A DNA stretch of 7,137 nucleotides from Sulfurovum sp. (GTDB lineage: Bacteria; Campylobacterota; Campylobacteria; Campylobacterales; Sulfurovaceae), in NCBI GenBank assembly GCA_024763575.1, contig JANTFF010000030.1:1-7137 (forward strand). Reading direction: 5' to 3'. Made by a program: the position numbers and the translations under genes. Of this stretch, positions 4,996 to 7,137 are shown one piece after another. Each line of letters begins with the position of its first letter. Position 1 is the stretch's first letter. The notes beneath the pieces are model-generated. The model was given only the letters and a program-made list of their open reading frames with translations, did no database searches and was not told the origin of the DNA.

Positions 4996-7137
4996 ATGTC
5001 AAAACCATTAGAAAATTTAGATGAAGTATTAAAATCACATAAACTAAGTCATCCAGAGTATGACCATATATTAGAAATATTGGATGGGCGACACCCAAAT
5101 ATTGTTGAACTTGGTATTTTCTCTGCGATGTGGTCTGAACACTGCTCATACAAATCAAGTAAGAAATATCTAAATGGTTTTCCAACCAAAGCACCATGGG
5201 TTATTCAAGGACCTGGTGAAAATGCAGGTGTTATTGATATTGGTGGAGGTATGGCTGCTGTATTTAAAATGGAATCACATAATCACCCAAGTTTTATTGA
5301 ACCATATCAAGGTGCTGCTACAGGTGTAGGTGGAATATTGCGTGATGTATTTACTATGGGAGCTAGACCTGTGGCAAATATGAATGCACTTAGATTTGGA
5401 AATATTACTAATAGTGACAATATCTCTAAATATCAAAGACACTTAGTAAAAGGTGTAGTAGAGGGTATTGGTAATTATGGTAACTGTATGGGTGTTCCTA
5501 CTATTGGTGGAGAGGTTAGTTTTGATGAGAGTTACAACGGAAATATTTTAGTAAATGCTTTTGCTTTAGGGCTTGTAAAAAGTGATGAGATATTTCTAGG
5601 AATTGCAGAGGGTATTGGTAACTCTGTAATGTATGTAGGTAGTAAAACAGGACGAGATGGATTAGGTGGAGCTGTTATGAGTAGTGATAGCTTTACAGAA
5701 GAGAGTAAATCACTTCGTCCTACAGTTCAAGTAGGTGACCCATTTACAGAAAAGTTACTGCTTGAAGCATGTTTAGAACTGTTTAAAACCAAAAAAGATA
5801 TAGTAGTAGGTATCCAAGATATGGGTGCTGCTGGGCTTACAAGTTCAGCTTTTGAGATGGCAGGAAAAAGTGGGGCTGGTATGATAATGAATTTAGATCA
5901 AGTCCCAGCTCGTGAAGAGGGAATGACTCCTTATGACTTTATGCTTAGTGAGTCACAAGAGAGAATGCTTGTGTGTGTTAAAAAAGGAAGAGAACAAGAG
6001 GTTATAGAGATATTTAAGAAGTGGGATTTGGATGTTGCTGTTGTTGGTGAGGTTACCAATAGTGGTAGAATGGAGCTATTTTGGCATGGAGAGAGGGTTT
6101 GTGATATGCCAATCGCACCTGTTAGTGAAGAAGCACCTATATTAGATAGACCAACTAGCAGACCAAAATATTTAGACCATATTGCTGATAAAACTATAAA
6201 TTCATTTGATGAGGTAGATAACCAAGAGGCGTTTGAGAGACTGTTATCTTCTATGGAAGTAGTTGATAAAGCTTGGATATATGAGCAGTATGACTCTATG
6301 GTACAGACCAATACTACTAAACACCCTGGAAGTTTGGATGCAAGTTGTATTAGAGTTAAAGAGAACGGTAGAGCATTAGCAATGAGCAGTGATTGTAATC
6401 CAAGATACTGTTATATAGACCCCGAAAAAGGTGGAGCTTTAGCAGTTGTAGAGAGTGGTCGAAATGTTGCTATGAGTGGTGCTACTCCACTAGCGATTAC
6501 AGATTGTCTCAATTTTGGTAATCCTGAAAATCCTGAAGTGATGTGGCAATTTGCAGAATCGTGTGAGGGTATAAAAGAGGCTTGTGAATATCTCAATACT
6601 CCTGTGGTATCAGGGAATGTATCTTTGTATAATGAAACAGATGGGGTTTCAGTATTTCCCACACCTGCTATTGCAATGGTGGGAGTAAATGAGAATGAAA
6701 AAGCAGTTTTGCCATCTTGTTTTCAACAAGAGGAGAACCATCTACTTCTAATTGGTGAAACAAAAATGGAGTTTGGTGGTTCACTATATATCAAAGAGTT
6801 ATTTGGTGAGACTGTAGGTGCTTTAGCAGAGATTGATTACACAAAAGAGCTTAGACTTTGGGAGTTGGTAATTGAAGCTAATAAAAAAGGATTACTCTGT
6901 TCAGCCAAAGATTTAAGTTCTGGTGGTTTAGCTATTGCATTAGCTAAAATGTCAGCAGTATCAGGTTTAGGTGTAGTAGCAGGTGTGAGACTAGAAGACT
7001 CAAGAGCTATATTTGATGAGTCTCAAAGTAGAGCTATACTTGAAGTAAATAGCAAAGAAAATCTCGAAGCTGTAATTGATATGGCAAAAGGATTAGGACT
7101 TAAAGTTGACATAATTGGTAAGGTCGGTGGAGATATA
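4996..7137 (+). CDS. purL: Phosphoribosylformylglycinamidine synthase, large subunit (FGAM synthase II), 3' end cut off
   Basis: PurL uses ATP and ammonia delivered by PurQ to turn FGAR into FGAM, step four of de novo purine synthesis, in a cytosolic complex with PurS and PurQ. The frame is open for 714 codons to the last base with no stop and no frameshift; small-type PurL proteins are about 720-750 residues, so perhaps 10-30 residues are missing. Visible motifs: [12 protein letters not shown] (45-56) with catalytic His49; the ATP/Mg region [10 protein letters not shown] (90-99) with Glu93; IGGEVSF (170-176); [10 protein letters not shown] (272-281); MLSESQERM (316-324); the second half's [17 protein letters not shown] (494-510); and SGNVSLYNE (539-547). 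There is no N-terminal PurS-like or C-terminal glutaminase domain, so this is the small PurL. It starts at ATG 4996 behind AGGA. Other genes of the pathway are not in the window. Confidence 0.96.
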   Translation, partial: MSKPLENLDEVLKSHKLSHPEYDHILEILDGRHPNIVELGIFSAMWSEHCSYKSSKKYLNGFPTKAPWVIQGPGENAGVIDIGGGMAAVFKMESHNHPSFIEPYQGAATGVGGILRDVFTMGARPVANMNALRFGNITNSDNISKYQRHLVKGVVEGIGNYGNCMGVPTIGGEVSFDESYNGNILVNAFALGLVKSDEIFLGIAEGIGNSVMYVGSKTGRDGLGGAVMSSDSFTEESKSLRPTVQVGDPFTEKLLLEACLELFKTKKDIVVGIQDMGAAGLTSSAFEMAGKSGAGMIMNLDQVPAREEGMTPYDFMLSESQERMLVCVKKGREQEVIEIFKKWDLDVAVVGEVTNSGRMELFWHGERVCDMPIAPVSEEAPILDRPTSRPKYLDHIADKTINSFDEVDNQEAFERLLSSMEVVDKAWIYEQYDSMVQTNTTKHPGSLDASCIRVKENGRALAMSSDCNPRYCYIDPEKGGALAVVESGRNVAMSGATPLAITDCLNFGNPENPEVMWQFAESCEGIKEACEYLNTPVVSGNVSLYNETDGVSVFPTPAIAMVGVNENEKAVLPSCFQQEENHLLLIGETKMEFGGSLYIKELFGETVGALAEIDYTKELRLWELVIEANKKGLLCSAKDLSSGGLAIALAKMSAVSGLGVVAGVRLEDSRAIFDESQSRAILEVNSKENLEAVIDMAKGLGLKVDIIGKVGGDI

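Noticed and set aside
4994..6662. Minus-strand open frames at 4994-5197, 5931-6311 and 6411-6662
   Set aside because: All lie antisense to purL, which translates without interruption and carries all its motifs. Their peptides match nothing I know.
1..7137. CRISPR array, tRNA, rRNA, toxin-antitoxin or phage defence cassette
   Set aside because: I read both strands for regularly spaced repeats, cloverleaf arms and small paired ORFs and found none. Genes fill nearly all of 155-7137, and the gaps are too short to hide one.

Overview
This AT-rich window looks like chromosome from a Campylobacterota (epsilonproteobacterial) species, probably Sulfurimonas- or Sulfurovum-like. That placement rests on the protein sequences, the low GC content, the short leaders with T-rich upstream regions, and the speA-cysE-aspC linkage. 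No 16S or other decisive marker is present, so the genus is not determined.

Layout. Positions 1-94 look like the right end of an IS200/IS605-family element: the last codons of a tnpB-like frame, two hairpins, and a terminal TTCAC. They probably encode the 3' part of a TnpB guide RNA (omega RNA/reRNA). A 60-base spacer holds a hairpin just past the aspC stop. From 155 to 3940 three genes lie on the minus strand in the order speA (arginine decarboxylase) -> cysE (serine O-acetyltransferase) -> aspC (class I aminotransferase). speA and cysE are separated by one base, and cysE most likely starts at a TTG. A 71-base divergent promoter region (3941-4011) leads into a plus-strand pair: a HupE/UreJ-family membrane protein and a 103-residue secreted protein of unknown function, with two bases between them. 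A hairpin and leader of about 70 bases precede purL (FGAM synthase large subunit, small-PurL type). purL runs off the window end after 714 codons with no stop.

How the genes work together. The minus-strand operon is amino-acid metabolism: transamination, the committed step of cysteine synthesis, and arginine to agmatine for polyamines. purL is the fourth step of de novo purine synthesis and would need PurS and PurQ from elsewhere. The HupE-like protein may move nickel or cobalt, but no hydrogenase or urease gene is in view, so its partner is unknown.

Most of the window is ordinary housekeeping sequence. I see no CRISPR array, tRNA, rRNA, phage or defence cassette. The two places most worth a second look are the IS200/IS605 end with its likely guide-RNA segment, and the HupE-like gene coupled to an unrecognised small exported protein with two cysteines.
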